64,000 bases of DNA, taken from positions 1-64,000 of the forward strand of contig JARKNW010000165.1 of NCBI GenBank assembly GCA_029976075.1, given 5' to 3'. The notes beneath the pieces were generated by a model that made no database searches, was not told the origin of the DNA, and worked only from the letters and a program-made list of their open reading frames with translations. Source of the stretch: Pleomorphomonas sp. (lineage in GTDB: Bacteria; Pseudomonadota; Alphaproteobacteria; Rhizobiales; Pleomorphomonadaceae). The first letter of the stretch is position 1; each line of letters begins with the position of its first letter. The position numbers and the translations under genes are program-made. Positions 1 through 8,546 of the stretch are shown piece by piece.

Positions 1-2
1 GG

Positions 3-317
3 GCGGACACGGCCTATCGCTCGAAGGCCAACGAGGCGTTCATGGAGGTCGATGGCTTTGTCAGCCACATCCATCGCAAGAAGCCCAAGGGCAAGCCGAT
101 GAGCGAGACGACGCGCCGGGCTAACAACCTCAAGTCCAAAGTGCGTTCCCACGTGGAGCATGTCTTTGCCGAACAGAAGACCCGGATGGGCTTGTTCATT
201 CGGACCATCGGCATCGCCAGAGCGATGACCAAGATCGGTCTCGCCGACCTCGATAATATCAAGCGCCTGATTTACCTGGAGTGGGAGGGCGGCAGCGTAG
301 GCCAAGGGCTCATGTAG
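3..317 (+). CDS. IS5-family transposase, C-terminal part (5' end outside window)
   Basis: The frame is open from the first bases of the window and ends at TAG 315-317, so the gene starts upstream. The visible 104 residues are the C-terminal part of a DDE transposase of the IS5 group. A DTAYRS-like segment is followed by a basic stretch and the VEHVFAEQK motif, whose glutamate is the third acidic residue of the DDE triad in this family. No terminal inverted repeat could be recognised downstream, so the end of the element is not placed. It marks the left side of an AT-richer polysaccharide segment and suggests mobile-element activity. Whether the element is intact depends on sequence outside the window. 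Confidence 0.8.
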   Translation, partial: ADTAYRSKANEAFMEVDGFVSHIHRKKPKGKPMSETTRRANNLKSKVRSHVEHVFAEQKTRMGLFIRTIGIARAMTKIGLADLDNIKRLIYLEWEGGSVGQGLM

Positions 318-733
318 ACGAGCAACCACAACAAAACCGCGGTCTAGAGAAGAGGCACACCGCGCTTCAGGACGAGGCGCCCACGCGTTCCCGCTGTCGC
401 CCAGAAAACCTGGATAATCGAACCGCCTAGCTTCGGGAAGATGGAGCCGTTGTGACTAAGCCTAGCGACTGTCCGCATAAGTGCCGTTTACTCGGGAGTC
501 ACCACCAACACATAGCCCCTTATAAAGGCATATCGACCATTAAAGCGCAAAATTTTGCCTTGCAAATTTCCGAGTATCCAATGCAAGATTTATCCGAACT
601 TAACTGAATAGTGAAAATGTGGTTTGTATGCCACAGAAATCAGATTTTGTGGCCAAGGGCTAAACCTTGTGATTGGCTTGAGATCGTTTACAAGTGATAC
701 TCACATAAGATTGATCTAGCTGGGTGGTGTTAG
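318..733. other. AT-rich intergenic region between transposase and polysaccharide export gene
   Basis: No convincing gene is seen. Base composition changes from GC-rich near the transposase to clearly AT-rich from about 480 onward. It contains a perfect 12-bp palindrome GCAAAATTTTGC at 547-558 and a cluster of TGTGG/CCACA half-sites at 619-653, listed separately. It must hold the promoter of the Wza-type gene that starts at 734, but no clear -35/-10 pair was identified. Confidence 0.6.
619..653. promoter_or_regulatory. Candidate operator: three TGTGG/CCACA half-sites
   Basis: TGTGG at 619-623, CCACA at 631-635 and TGTGG at 648-652 form two overlapping inverted repeats. The outer one is GCCACA (630-635) against TGTGGC (648-653) with partly paired AT-rich DNA between. 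The cluster lies 80-115 bp before the start of the polysaccharide export gene. This fits a dimeric regulator binding in alternative registers. The regulator is unknown and the assignment is inferred only from symmetry and position. Confidence 0.35.
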
Positions 734-1936
734 ATGAGCAAAAATCGTATTTTGGGTCGCGTCTCGATAGTCGCGATGACCGCATTATTTGTTGGTTGCG
801 CCGCACTGCCTCGCTCTGGCCCGGATGATGGCGCTATTGCCGGTGGAGCAAAGGTTGTAGTATCTGGTCCCGACAAGAAGGTTGGGATTGATTACGTCCT
901 CGTCGATATAAATAAAAATATTTTGGCGTATTTTGATACTGCGCCAAGTACGACGTTGGCTCAAGGATTTGGCGGCGGCAAAGGTCCTGCGCCTGATCTT
1001 CCTTTGGGCGTAGGTGATGTCGTTTCTGTAGCTATATTTGAAGCCCAGTCCGGCGGCCTGTTTATTCCGGCCGACGCTGGAAGTCGTCCGGGCAACTACG
1101 TCACGCTCCCCAATCAAACCGTGGATCACGACGGCAATATTAGTGTGCCTTATGCAGGGCGCGTTCGTGCGGCAGGGCGTACAATAGCCGAGGTGCAGTC
1201 GGATATCGAAGATGCGCTTGCTAACCGTGCTATCGAGCCTCAGGTTGTTATTACTACTGTAACTGATAGGGCGAATCTCGTCTCTGTGCTTGGTGACGTT
1301 AATTCTCCCGCTAAAATTCAGATCACGGCAGCTGGTGAGAGAATTCTTGATGCAATTGCGGAAGCCGGTGGTTTGAGCACCCCAGGGGTCGAAACTTACG
1401 TTACTCTACAACGGCGTGGTCGCACTGCCACTGTGCTTTTTGACAAATTGGTTAAAACGCCGAGCGAGAATATCTTCTTGGCTCCCGGCGATACCGTTTA
1501 TGTTAACCGCGAGAGACGTACCTTCCTTGCCTTTGGCGCGTCGGGCGCTAGCGGCCGCATTGACTTCGAGGACTCCGACCTGACTCTTGGTGAGGCTTTG
1601 GGTAAGGCTGGCGGGCTTCTAGATAACCGTGCTGATCCGTCTCAGGTATTTGTCTACCGGATGGAGCCTCGAGATTTGGTTCAGAAGTTTGGTGTCGATG
1701 TTTCTAAGATGTCTGGCAAAGAAGTTCCGGTCATCTACAAGGCAAACCTCAGGGATCCTGCTGCTTTCTTTGCGACGCAAAAGTTCGCAATGCGAGATAA
1801 GGATATCCTTTACATCTCGAATGCCAAGTCGGTTGAGCTGACCAAGCTTCTGAGCATTATCAATGACGTGTCGACGACAACATCCGGTGTCCCGGTGGAT
1901 GCCCTCGCAGCAAAGAATGCTATTCGGGGCTTCTAG
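734..1936 (+). CDS. Wza-type polysaccharide export lipoprotein
   Basis: A 400-residue outer-membrane polysaccharide export protein of the Wza/GfcE/BexD type, forming the exit channel for exopolysaccharide. The N terminus is a lipoprotein signal: a hydrophobic stretch ends in LFVGC with the lipid-anchored Cys at residue 22. A polysaccharide-export domain spans about residues 88-178 (LGVGDVVSVAIFE at its start). Two SLBB/beta-grasp repeats cover about 182-256 and 262-352. The C-terminal 45 residues could supply the membrane-spanning amphipathic helix known in Wza. The start ATG at 734 has only a weak GGTGG ribosome site. The Wzc-type kinase downstream is its expected inner-membrane partner. Codon and base use are AT-richer than in the genes after position 10,400. 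Confidence 0.88.
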   Translation: MSKNRILGRVSIVAMTALFVGCAALPRSGPDDGAIAGGAKVVVSGPDKKVGIDYVLVDINKNILAYFDTAPSTTLAQGFGGGKGPAPDLPLGVGDVVSVAIFEAQSGGLFIPADAGSRPGNYVTLPNQTVDHDGNISVPYAGRVRAAGRTIAEVQSDIEDALANRAIEPQVVITTVTDRANLVSVLGDVNSPAKIQITAAGERILDAIAEAGGLSTPGVETYVTLQRRGRTATVLFDKLVKTPSENIFLAPGDTVYVNRERRTFLAFGASGASGRIDFEDSDLTLGEALGKAGGLLDNRADPSQVFVYRMEPRDLVQKFGVDVSKMSGKEVPVIYKANLRDPAAFFATQKFAMRDKDILYISNAKSVELTKLLSIINDVSTTTSGVPVDALAAKNAIRGF

Positions 1937-1974
1937 TTCGGTGGTATTGGTTGGTCTATGAATAAGAAAGATGG

Positions 1975-1998
1975 GGGCTGCGTTGTTGAATGCAGCCC
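1975..1998 (+). terminator. Hairpin downstream of the Wza-type gene, possible terminator
   Basis: GGGCTGC (1975-1981) pairs with GCAGCCC (1992-1998) around a 10-nt loop, 39 bp after the stop codon. No T-run follows, so it may be an mRNA-stabilising or partially terminating hairpin instead of a full intrinsic terminator. Confidence 0.4.
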
Positions 1999-2153
1999 TC
2001 GTCGTTGGTGTATGCTGATGTTTTGCTTCTCAGTCTAGCTTGCGTGCCAGCTATTGCACTATGTGAATGAGAAGCGAATCAGGTGTTGATCCCCGGGCTG
2101 GTTTCGGGTAAGGTAAAGTAATTATTACCAATCCTTTTTGAGGAGAGGCTTCT

Positions 2154-2822
2154 ATGAGTATATGCCGCTACAGTTTGATGTCCTTCCTCGTTGTGGTTGG
2201 AGGGGTTGCAGTTGGTTCGAGTGCGTCTTTTGCTGCCTCTGCCTCTGCCGGTTGTTTTGTTGGTGCTGCGCGCCTTTCCGACGATGCGATCAGCTCCTTT
2301 CTGAGTGCGCCAGACAGTTTGCTAACCACAAACCCAAATGGCGGCGTGGCTTTGGCGGCTAACGTTCGTGAGTTGGCGGGCTCGTCTGCTGACGCGCTCC
2401 CAAAATTGCAGGCGCTCATTTCCTCCGCAAATGCATCTCAAAAGTCTGCGATTGGCGCAGGGTTGGCGCGTGCAGCTCGTGCTTGTCAGCGGTCGGCCCC
2501 TGATTATGCCCAGCAAATCCAAGCTTTTGTCGCAGGCATTCAATCTCCAGAGCTTGTTGCTGCATTCGTAGGTGCTCTTAGTGAAGTGCAGACCGCTGCA
2601 ATTGGCGGCGGTGCGGTAGGTGGCGGAGCCGCCGGCGGTGCTGGCGCGGGTGGTATCGGAAACACGGGTGCGGGTGCCGGTACGACAGGTGGCGGGACTG
2701 ATACTTCATCGACAATTGGGGGCTCAGGTCAGCTTTTCTCATTCTCTTCCGGTCGGTCCGTTGGGAGTGTCGGTGGTGACAGCACGAGTACAACAATTAT
2801 CAGCGTGAGCCCGACGACATAG
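2154..2822 (+). CDS. Secreted glycine-rich protein of unknown function
   Basis: A 222-residue protein that I do not recognise. The start is chosen because GGAGAGG lies just before ATG 2154. Residues 1-28 form a Sec-type signal peptide (hydrophobic core, then SASFAAS). The body from about 30 to 140 is Ala/Ser-rich and mostly helical in appearance, with Cys residues in GCFVG and RACQRS that could form a disulfide. From about 144 to 190 it becomes a low-complexity Gly/Ala/Thr tract, followed by a Ser-rich tail. It lies between the Wza-type and Wzc-type genes, with its own strong terminator after it. A structural or matrix role alongside the polysaccharide is plausible but only inferred from location. 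Confidence 0.65.
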   Translation: MSICRYSLMSFLVVVGGVAVGSSASFAASASAGCFVGAARLSDDAISSFLSAPDSLLTTNPNGGVALAANVRELAGSSADALPKLQALISSANASQKSAIGAGLARAARACQRSAPDYAQQIQAFVAGIQSPELVAAFVGALSEVQTAAIGGGAVGGGAAGGAGAGGIGNTGAGAGTTGGGTDTSSTIGGSGQLFSFSSGRSVGSVGGDSTSTTIISVSPTT

Positions 2823-2871
2823 TTTGTCGAATCATGCTGGGTTGCTTTGCTTAAACCCCGCAAATAATAAG

Positions 2872-2915
2872 AAGGCGCTTGCAATTAAAATAAAGGCAAG
2901 CGCCTTTTATTTTGG
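2872..2915 (+). terminator. Strong intrinsic terminator
   Basis: An 11-bp perfect stem, AAGGCGCTTGC at 2872-2882 against its complement at 2896-2906, with a 13-nt A-rich loop, runs into TTTTATTTT. It ends the secreted-protein transcript and separates it from the kinase gene. Confidence 0.88.
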
Positions 2916-3095
2916 TGTTCTTTCATAGAAAGTTCCGCGGTCTCTTTTGCGAATACGGTGTGTTCAAACATTTTTGAACAATTTTGGATAAGTCTAAGAA
3001 TACTTGTAAGAAACTAAGATTGAATTTCAATTTATAAGCCTTAGTGGCGTAAGTTGTTCCCGACCAACGTGGTTATGGCAGGGCTAAGAGGAAAC

Positions 3096-5384
3096 ATGCT
3101 GCAGCAGTCAAATCGTCACATGCCAACCGAACCGTTCGAAGACGGAGATGCAGTTCCAGGCGCGATCGATTTCGACAAATTACTTGCTATAGTTCACAGG
3201 CAATGGCGAGTGGCTGCGGTCGCAGTCATTGTTATGGTGGCGTTCGGCTTAGCCTATTTGTTGACAGCAGTGCCGCTTTATACTGCCACAACGAACGTAA
3301 TGATTGATCAGAGCAATAGCAAGCTGGCGGATCAGCTTTCTGTGCTCGGGGGCGGGCTAGAGGATGAGGCCTCGATTCTTAGTCAGGTGGAGCTACTGAA
3401 GTCCGAAAAAATAGGACTTGATGTTGTCGATAAGCTCGATTTATCAAACGACGCAGCTTTTATGTCCTCGGCGGGGTCGCCAGTTAGTCGCGTCCTTGAC
3501 CTTGTTCGATCGATCGCGAATATTTCCTCATGGTTTACATCGCATGAGCTAACTCAGGATGAGATTGAGGCGAAGCGCAGGGCTGCTCTGGCGAGAGTTC
3601 TCGACGGAGTAGACGTAAAGCGCGTTGGCCGGACCTATGTCCTTGAGATTGATTTCACGTCGCCCTCACCGCAGCTTGCAGCAACGGTGGCCGGAGCGAT
3701 CGCAGAGGCATACCTTACTGACCAGCTCGACTCAAAATATGACGCAACGCGACGGGCTAGCGACTGGCTGCAGAATCGTATTGCGGAACTTCGGCAAAAG
3801 GCCCTTGAGACAGACCTTGCTGTTCAGAAGTTTAAGACTGAGAAGGGGCTGATTTCCACAAACGGCCAGTTGGTATCGGATCAGCAACTAACAGAGCTCA
3901 ATAGCGCCTTGATCGTTGCGCAGGCCGAGAGCGCGAAAGCGAAGGCTCGCTATGACCATATAAAGGGGCTGATCGATTCTGGGCGTACCGATTCAATCGT
4001 GACCGATGCTCTCGATAGCTCGGTAATCAACGCTCTTCGCACCAAGTATCTGGACGCCGCTAAGCGTGAATCTGATATCTCAGCACGGCTTGGCACCAAT
4101 CACGCCCAGGCTGTTAGACTGCGCGCCGAAATGGACGAATATCGGCGCCTAATGTTCGACGAACTCGGGAGAATTGCCGAAAGCTATCAAAGTGATCTTA
4201 AGGTCGCTCAGGAGCGCGAGAGTTCTTTGCGCGAGCAGGTCGCTATGGCCACCGGTGTTTCCGCGTCAGATAATGAAACACAGGTACAGTTGCGTGAGTT
4301 GGAGCGCGAGTCGGAGACCTACCGCAGTCTTTATCAGACCTTCTTACAGCGCTACCAAGAAGCCGTTCAGCAGCAATCGTTTCCTGTAACTGAGGCTCGG
4401 GTCATTTCCGCTGCGTCTGCCCCTGAGAAGCCTAGCTCACCAAAGAAGGCCCTGGTTCTGGCCCTGTCGATTGTCCTGGGCGGCATGATCGGTGCTGCGA
4501 TTGGTGCATTTCGAGAGTACCGCGATCGCTTCTTTCGGATTGGTGACCAAGTACGCGATGAGCTTGGTCTCGAGTTTCTCGGTGTGGTGCCTATGGTTGC
4601 CTCCGACGCGGCGCCGACAGTGCAAGAACCGAGTGACACCGAACTGCACGCTCGGTTCATCCGCAAGGTGTCGACCGTCACAAATTTCGTTGTCGATCAT
4701 CCACTTTCAGCTTTTGCCGAGACTTTGCGTAGCACAAAAATCGCGGCGGATTTTACCCTAGGCGACCGGCATCCCAAGATTATCGGTGTGGTGTCGACCC
4801 TGCCAGGTGAAGGAAAAACCACCGTATCGACCAACTTCGCGGAATTATTGGCGAGCCAAGGCTCCAGGACGTTGTTGATCGATGCCGATCTTCGCAATCC
4901 CGGACTTAGCCGCGGTGTGGCGAGGCATGCAACGGCCGGACTCATCGAAGCGTTGGCAGACGGTCGCTCGCTCAAGGATCTTCTCCTGCTGAACCCGTCG
5001 ACGCATCTCGCGGTGCTGCCCATCGCGAGCCGTCGCACAGTGCCTCACTCGTCGGAGTTGCTAACGTCGCCTGCGATGGATGCACTCATCAAGCAGGCAA
5101 GTGAGTCCTTTGACCATATTATCGTTGATCTGCCGCCAATAGGTCCGGTTGTAGATGCACGTGCCTTTGCACCTCGCGTTGATGCATTTGTGTTTGTCGT
5201 CGAGTGGGGAAAGACGTCGCGAAAAGCGGTGCGTAGTACAGTACTGTCCGAGCCTCAGATCTTCTCAAAATGTCTCGGTGTTGTGCTGAATAAGGCTGAT
5301 CAGGACAAGATGAAACTCTATCGCGCGTACGGATCGAGCGAGTATTACTCGAATCGTTATCAGAGTTATTATCGTGCAGAATAG
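3096..5384 (+). CDS. Wzc-type polysaccharide co-polymerase / BY-kinase
   Basis: An inner-membrane polysaccharide co-polymerase fused to a bacterial tyrosine autokinase, controlling chain length and export with the Wza-type pore. A Wzz domain starts with a membrane segment at about residues 35-60 and is followed by a long coiled-coil periplasmic region. A second membrane segment is at about 450-474. The cytosolic kinase has Walker A GEGKTT near 571, Walker A' LLIDADLRN near 595 and Walker B IIVDLPP near 675. It ends in a cluster of seven tyrosines in the last 22 residues, the usual autophosphorylation tail. The ATG at 3096 is preferred for its AGAGG site; TTG 3054 and ATG 3075 are in-frame alternatives. 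The nearby PPP-type phosphatase might oppose phosphorylation, which is inference. Confidence 0.9.
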   Translation: MLQQSNRHMPTEPFEDGDAVPGAIDFDKLLAIVHRQWRVAAVAVIVMVAFGLAYLLTAVPLYTATTNVMIDQSNSKLADQLSVLGGGLEDEASILSQVELLKSEKIGLDVVDKLDLSNDAAFMSSAGSPVSRVLDLVRSIANISSWFTSHELTQDEIEAKRRAALARVLDGVDVKRVGRTYVLEIDFTSPSPQLAATVAGAIAEAYLTDQLDSKYDATRRASDWLQNRIAELRQKALETDLAVQKFKTEKGLISTNGQLVSDQQLTELNSALIVAQAESAKAKARYDHIKGLIDSGRTDSIVTDALDSSVINALRTKYLDAAKRESDISARLGTNHAQAVRLRAEMDEYRRLMFDELGRIAESYQSDLKVAQERESSLREQVAMATGVSASDNETQVQLRELERESETYRSLYQTFLQRYQEAVQQQSFPVTEARVISAASAPEKPSSPKKALVLALSIVLGGMIGAAIGAFREYRDRFFRIGDQVRDELGLEFLGVVPMVASDAAPTVQEPSDTELHARFIRKVSTVTNFVVDHPLSAFAETLRSTKIAADFTLGDRHPKIIGVVSTLPGEGKTTVSTNFAELLASQGSRTLLIDADLRNPGLSRGVARHATAGLIEALADGRSLKDLLLLNPSTHLAVLPIASRRTVPHSSELLTSPAMDALIKQASESFDHIIVDLPPIGPVVDARAFAPRVDAFVFVVEWGKTSRKAVRSTVLSEPQIFSKCLGVVLNKADQDKMKLYRAYGSSEYYSNRYQSYYRAE

Positions 5385-6132
5385 CAGTAAGCTGCATCAG
5401 AGAAATTGGTTTTCATTCGCGACCGCTGTCGCGATGGTTGCTTTTGTCTGGTTGGCGTTCCAAAATTTTCAAGCAGAGCGTCGCTATTCTGATGTCGTCT
5501 ATCTCGCGAACACTCTCCAAAGAAGTGTTCCGGTCAGCCCGCAGGCCATACATGATTTTGTCGGCGAGGCACTTGCTATGGTCGACGATGGTGAGTGTCG
5601 CAGCGATCTATTGAATGCCGGTGTCACTGTGGTTCTCGCCGATCTCGATGCCAACGCCTCGACCGCTTCTGATGAGACGCGAACGGCTGCGTTGAAGACG
5701 GCCGACAGGTTCATGCTGCATGTTCTAAGCTGTACTCCGACCGATGGCGATGTCTGGGCGCGGCTTGCTATGATAAGGCAAGCACTCGGTGCCTCATCGA
5801 GAGAGTTGGCTGCTTTGATGGAGCGCTCGTCTTGGTACGCCCCTGCGGAAGGTACAACGTTAAGGGCGAGACTTGAGATTTGGCGACATGCCGCAGACGA
5901 TATTCTAGCGACCGCAGAACCTGCCCTCGACCATGATATTCTCACTGTTTCGAGGGTTTTTCCATTGAAGGCCGCAGCTGATGTCCTAGCCGGTGGTAGC
6001 CAACGGTTTCAGGACCGAGTGGTTTCGGTTTCCGCTTCGTTGAATGACGAGCGCGTTGCGGGCCTTCGCAAAGCCGGGCTCGACATACTTCCCGCGAGAG
6101 TAAGCGAGAGCAAGACCGACACCATTCGGTGA
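5374..6132 (+). CDS. Membrane-anchored protein of unknown function
   Basis: A 252-residue protein that I do not recognise. It begins at GTG 5374 and overlaps the kinase gene by 11 bp, so the two are almost certainly translationally coupled. One membrane segment (about residues 13-30) follows a short basic N terminus, giving a predicted N-in topology with a periplasmic domain. The rest looks helical, and two cysteines (in GECRS and LSCTP) could form a disulfide. The helical pattern between about 60 and 170 resembles small tetratricopeptide-like proteins seen in other exopolysaccharide loci, but no repeat is clear. Coupling to the co-polymerase suggests a role in assembly or regulation of the export machine. 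Confidence 0.7.
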   Translation: MQNSSKLHQRNWFSFATAVAMVAFVWLAFQNFQAERRYSDVVYLANTLQRSVPVSPQAIHDFVGEALAMVDDGECRSDLLNAGVTVVLADLDANASTASDETRTAALKTADRFMLHVLSCTPTDGDVWARLAMIRQALGASSRELAALMERSSWYAPAEGTTLRARLEIWRHAADDILATAEPALDHDILTVSRVFPLKAAADVLAGGSQRFQDRVVSVSASLNDERVAGLRKAGLDILPARVSESKTDTIR

Positions 6133-6160
6133 GGGGCGTTTCATTCTGCGACGAGCTTGG

Positions 6161-6937
6161 CTAGATAATCTCCGGCTTGCCTTGCCAAAAACGCACTACG
6201 GTGAGGCGTCCGGTAGCGTAGGCGCCTGTATCGATTCCTAGACGCCCGTTGCCAAAGTACGGGTCCGTGACCGGCGTGTGGCCATGCACGACGGTGATAG
6301 GTAGGGACGGACCTTGCTCAAGGAATGGTGACCGGATCCACATGAAGTCTTCGTCACGCTGCTCGGCGAGCGGCACGCCGGGAGCAATGCCGGCGTGGAC
6401 AAACAGTACGTCGTCGATCAGGACGGAAACCGGAAGACTTTTGAGTAAACTGGTGTGTTCGGCCGGTATGGTGTTACCAACCGCTTCCGTCAACGCTCGA
6501 ACACCGCCGTTACTCATCAGATACTGAACATCGATTCCATATGAGCGAAGCGTCTCCCGGCCGCCGTAATCTAGCCAGGCCATATTGGCACGCGGATTTC
6601 GGACAAAATCCAGAAACGCGGAATCGTGATTTCCGCATATCGCGATGCGATGGAACTCGCTTGGACGTGAAGATACGAGATAGTCGAGTAGCTGTGCGGA
6701 ATGCGGGCCGCGATCGACAAGATCCCCTAAAAGAATGACCAGTGCTTTCCGTCCAAAGCGCTGGAGATCGTTCTTGATACGCGCTTCGGCAATCAAAAAC
6801 TCGTCGAGAGATCCATGTAGGTCGCCGATGGCATAAACCAGGGGGGCGTCTTCGAAGGAGAGTTGGATTCGCCGCCGCTCGATGCGGTTATTCTCTGCCT
6901 CTGGTTTAGCGAACCAAGCGCGAATTTTAGACCACAC
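6161..6937 (-). CDS. PPP-family metallophosphoesterase (serine/threonine phosphatase-like)
   Basis: A 258-residue calcineurin-like phosphatase of the PPP family. All signature blocks are present in order: GDLHGS, GDLVDRGP, GNHDS, FVHAGIAPG and HGHTPV. These supply the Asp, His and Asn ligands of the binuclear metal centre and the catalytic His. The start is GTG 6937, chosen because CAGGAG lies 6 nt upstream. There is no signal peptide, so it is cytosolic. It is convergent with the co-polymerase operon. PPP-type enzymes can act on phosphoserine/threonine, phosphotyrosine or dinucleoside polyphosphates, so the substrate cannot be told from sequence. Confidence 0.85.
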   Translation of the reverse strand: MWSKIRAWFAKPEAENNRIERRRIQLSFEDAPLVYAIGDLHGSLDEFLIAEARIKNDLQRFGRKALVILLGDLVDRGPHSAQLLDYLVSSRPSEFHRIAICGNHDSAFLDFVRNPRANMAWLDYGGRETLRSYGIDVQYLMSNGGVRALTEAVGNTIPAEHTSLLKSLPVSVLIDDVLFVHAGIAPGVPLAEQRDEDFMWIRSPFLEQGPSLPITVVHGHTPVTDPYFGNGRLGIDTGAYATGRLTVVRFWQGKPEII

Positions 6938-7099
6938 GCAAAACTCCTGACGGCAAGACTTGTAACATGCTATTCTCAGTCATGCGCGAAGTTCCCCTTG
7001 CGGGCAAGCGCCGCTTTCATCTGTCTGTTGAGGCACCCATAGTCCGAGCCTTCTTGGCGGAGATGTGGCGGCCAAGTGAAATTGAATCGGTAACTGGAT

Positions 7100-8074
7100 T
7101 TGAGTGCAATGGAGCGAATAGGTGGAGCACCAACGCAACCCATTGACCAGCAGAGCGATCAGTCAGCCATTACAGACACGTCTCTGAAGCAGAGCCTTCG
7201 CCCATATCAGCGAGCGATAATCTTCACCTGTGCGATGGCTGGGTTTCTTGGGCTTGCAGGTGTCTATCTAGCCAGTATCGCGCCGAACTTTAGCGAGTTA
7301 TTGTCCTCTGTCTGGCGTTCCGCGCCGCGCGAGGAACAAACTCCTCCTGCCGAGAAAACAATCCCAAGCCCTCTACCACCTGATGCTCTGGCCAATATCC
7401 CAGCAGCCTTTCGTACTGAGCTTCTCGCATCGTCGCCGCCTGGGAACTGGGGCCTGAGTCGTCATTTCAACCAACCCATCGATAAGCTTTGTGACTATTT
7501 GGGCAGTCTCGGAGCGGGAAAGTTCTCCGCGATGCATAACCCGGTTGCTGACGGGCAATGGATTTGCAGTAGCGACGTTTTGCCCGCCGGTGGTAAGTCA
7601 GCATCGCCGAACATATCTTCCATTTTCGTCTGGATAAGGGGTACTGAGCGGAAGGATGTCGATCTCTTTCGCCTCAAGGTCAATTTCACCGATCCCGCCA
7701 GCAGCGATGCCGCAAAATCGCTGGCGCTAGATGTTCTGGGTAAGCTGCACGCATCGCTGGGGTGGGATATGCCGATCGAGCTGACGAATGCCGTTCGCGA
7801 TGTGAAAGAAGCGAGTTTTGACCATTACGGCGTTTCGTACCAGGTCACACGCGAGTGGTCTTCATTGCCACGCCTCAACATCGTCATTCATAGTCAAGAC
7901 AAGAGCGGTATTCTACCGGCCGATGCCTTTGCCATAAGCGCCACAGATGTCGTGCCTCACAAGCGGCCTACTCCTGGTCCAGCAAAGTTGCCCAAACCAT
8001 CATCGGTCTCACAGGCAAAGCCCAGTAACGGGGCCCGCACCGGAACTGAGCCTATCGAGAATTTGATGCAGTGA
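7100..8074 (+). CDS. Membrane-anchored protein of unknown function (possibly DUF6030-like)
   Basis: A 324-residue protein with a single membrane segment at about residues 38-62 after a polar N terminus, followed by a Pro-rich linker (70-95) and a compact domain of about 180 residues. Its two cysteines are in LCDYLGSL and WICSSDV. The C-terminal 45 residues are Pro/Ser-rich and likely disordered. It resembles what I remember of the DUF6030 proteins found in rhizobial polysaccharide regions, but I hold this only weakly. Start choice is open: TTG 7100 begins the open frame and ATG 7109 is also possible; neither has a strong ribosome site. Confidence 0.6.
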   Translation: MSAMERIGGAPTQPIDQQSDQSAITDTSLKQSLRPYQRAIIFTCAMAGFLGLAGVYLASIAPNFSELLSSVWRSAPREEQTPPAEKTIPSPLPPDALANIPAAFRTELLASSPPGNWGLSRHFNQPIDKLCDYLGSLGAGKFSAMHNPVADGQWICSSDVLPAGGKSASPNISSIFVWIRGTERKDVDLFRLKVNFTDPASSDAAKSLALDVLGKLHASLGWDMPIELTNAVRDVKEASFDHYGVSYQVTREWSSLPRLNIVIHSQDKSGILPADAFAISATDVVPHKRPTPGPAKLPKPSSVSQAKPSNGARTGTEPIENLMQ

Positions 8075-8106
8075 TCATCAAGGCATTGCAGGAGCAGCTA
8101 AATACG

Positions 8107-8352
8107 TCATCGCTGACAGGCCGGCTCATTCAACACCATATTTTTAGAAACGAGTGGCTTGGAACCACAGTCCTGCTTCTTCTGCGTATCGAGGCCATAG
8201 CGCCTGCGTTCGGCCTGGTAATGGCCGTTGCCGGGGCGCATGTCATTGCGCGTCTGGGTGGTTACGCAATCCAAACCCGGACTGCAACGAGTCGCTGCCG
8301 AGGCCTCACCAACCGAAACCAACAAAACCAATGCGAGGAAGAAGCGAAGCAA
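8107..8352 (-). CDS. Small secreted cysteine-containing protein
   Basis: An 81-residue frame starting at TTG 8352, with AAGGA 9 nt before it and an in-frame TAA just upstream, so the start is well bounded. Residues 1-20 are a convincing signal peptide (LRFFLALVLLVSVGEASAA). The mature part is short and polar, with four cysteines. It is convergent with the gene ending at 8074. A competing plus-strand frame covers 8071-8475, but its product has no such features. The function is unknown. Confidence 0.45.
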   Translation of the reverse strand: MLRFFLALVLLVSVGEASAATRCSPGLDCVTTQTRNDMRPGNGHYQAERRRYGLDTQKKQDCGSKPLVSKNMVLNEPACQR

Positions 8353-8546
8353 GGCCGTATGTCCTTAAGAGTTGCGAACGATACTACAGAGAACATAGTA
8401 CGCCGCATTTATGTTCCAAGGGAGGCTGAAAGCGGTAACTGGGTGGCGGCAATCCCATTCAGCGTGGCAATATGACGAAGATGAAAAGCTCACGGAGTGG
8501 CGACGGCTCGACCTGCTCTCTTGAATGTCGTGAATGGCGCCTCAGC

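Noticed and set aside
8071..8475. A 134-codon plus-strand frame overlapping the stop of the membrane-anchored gene by 4 bp
   Set aside because: The overlap looks operon-like, but the product has no domain or sensible composition. The opposite strand encodes a well-bounded signal-peptide protein across most of it.
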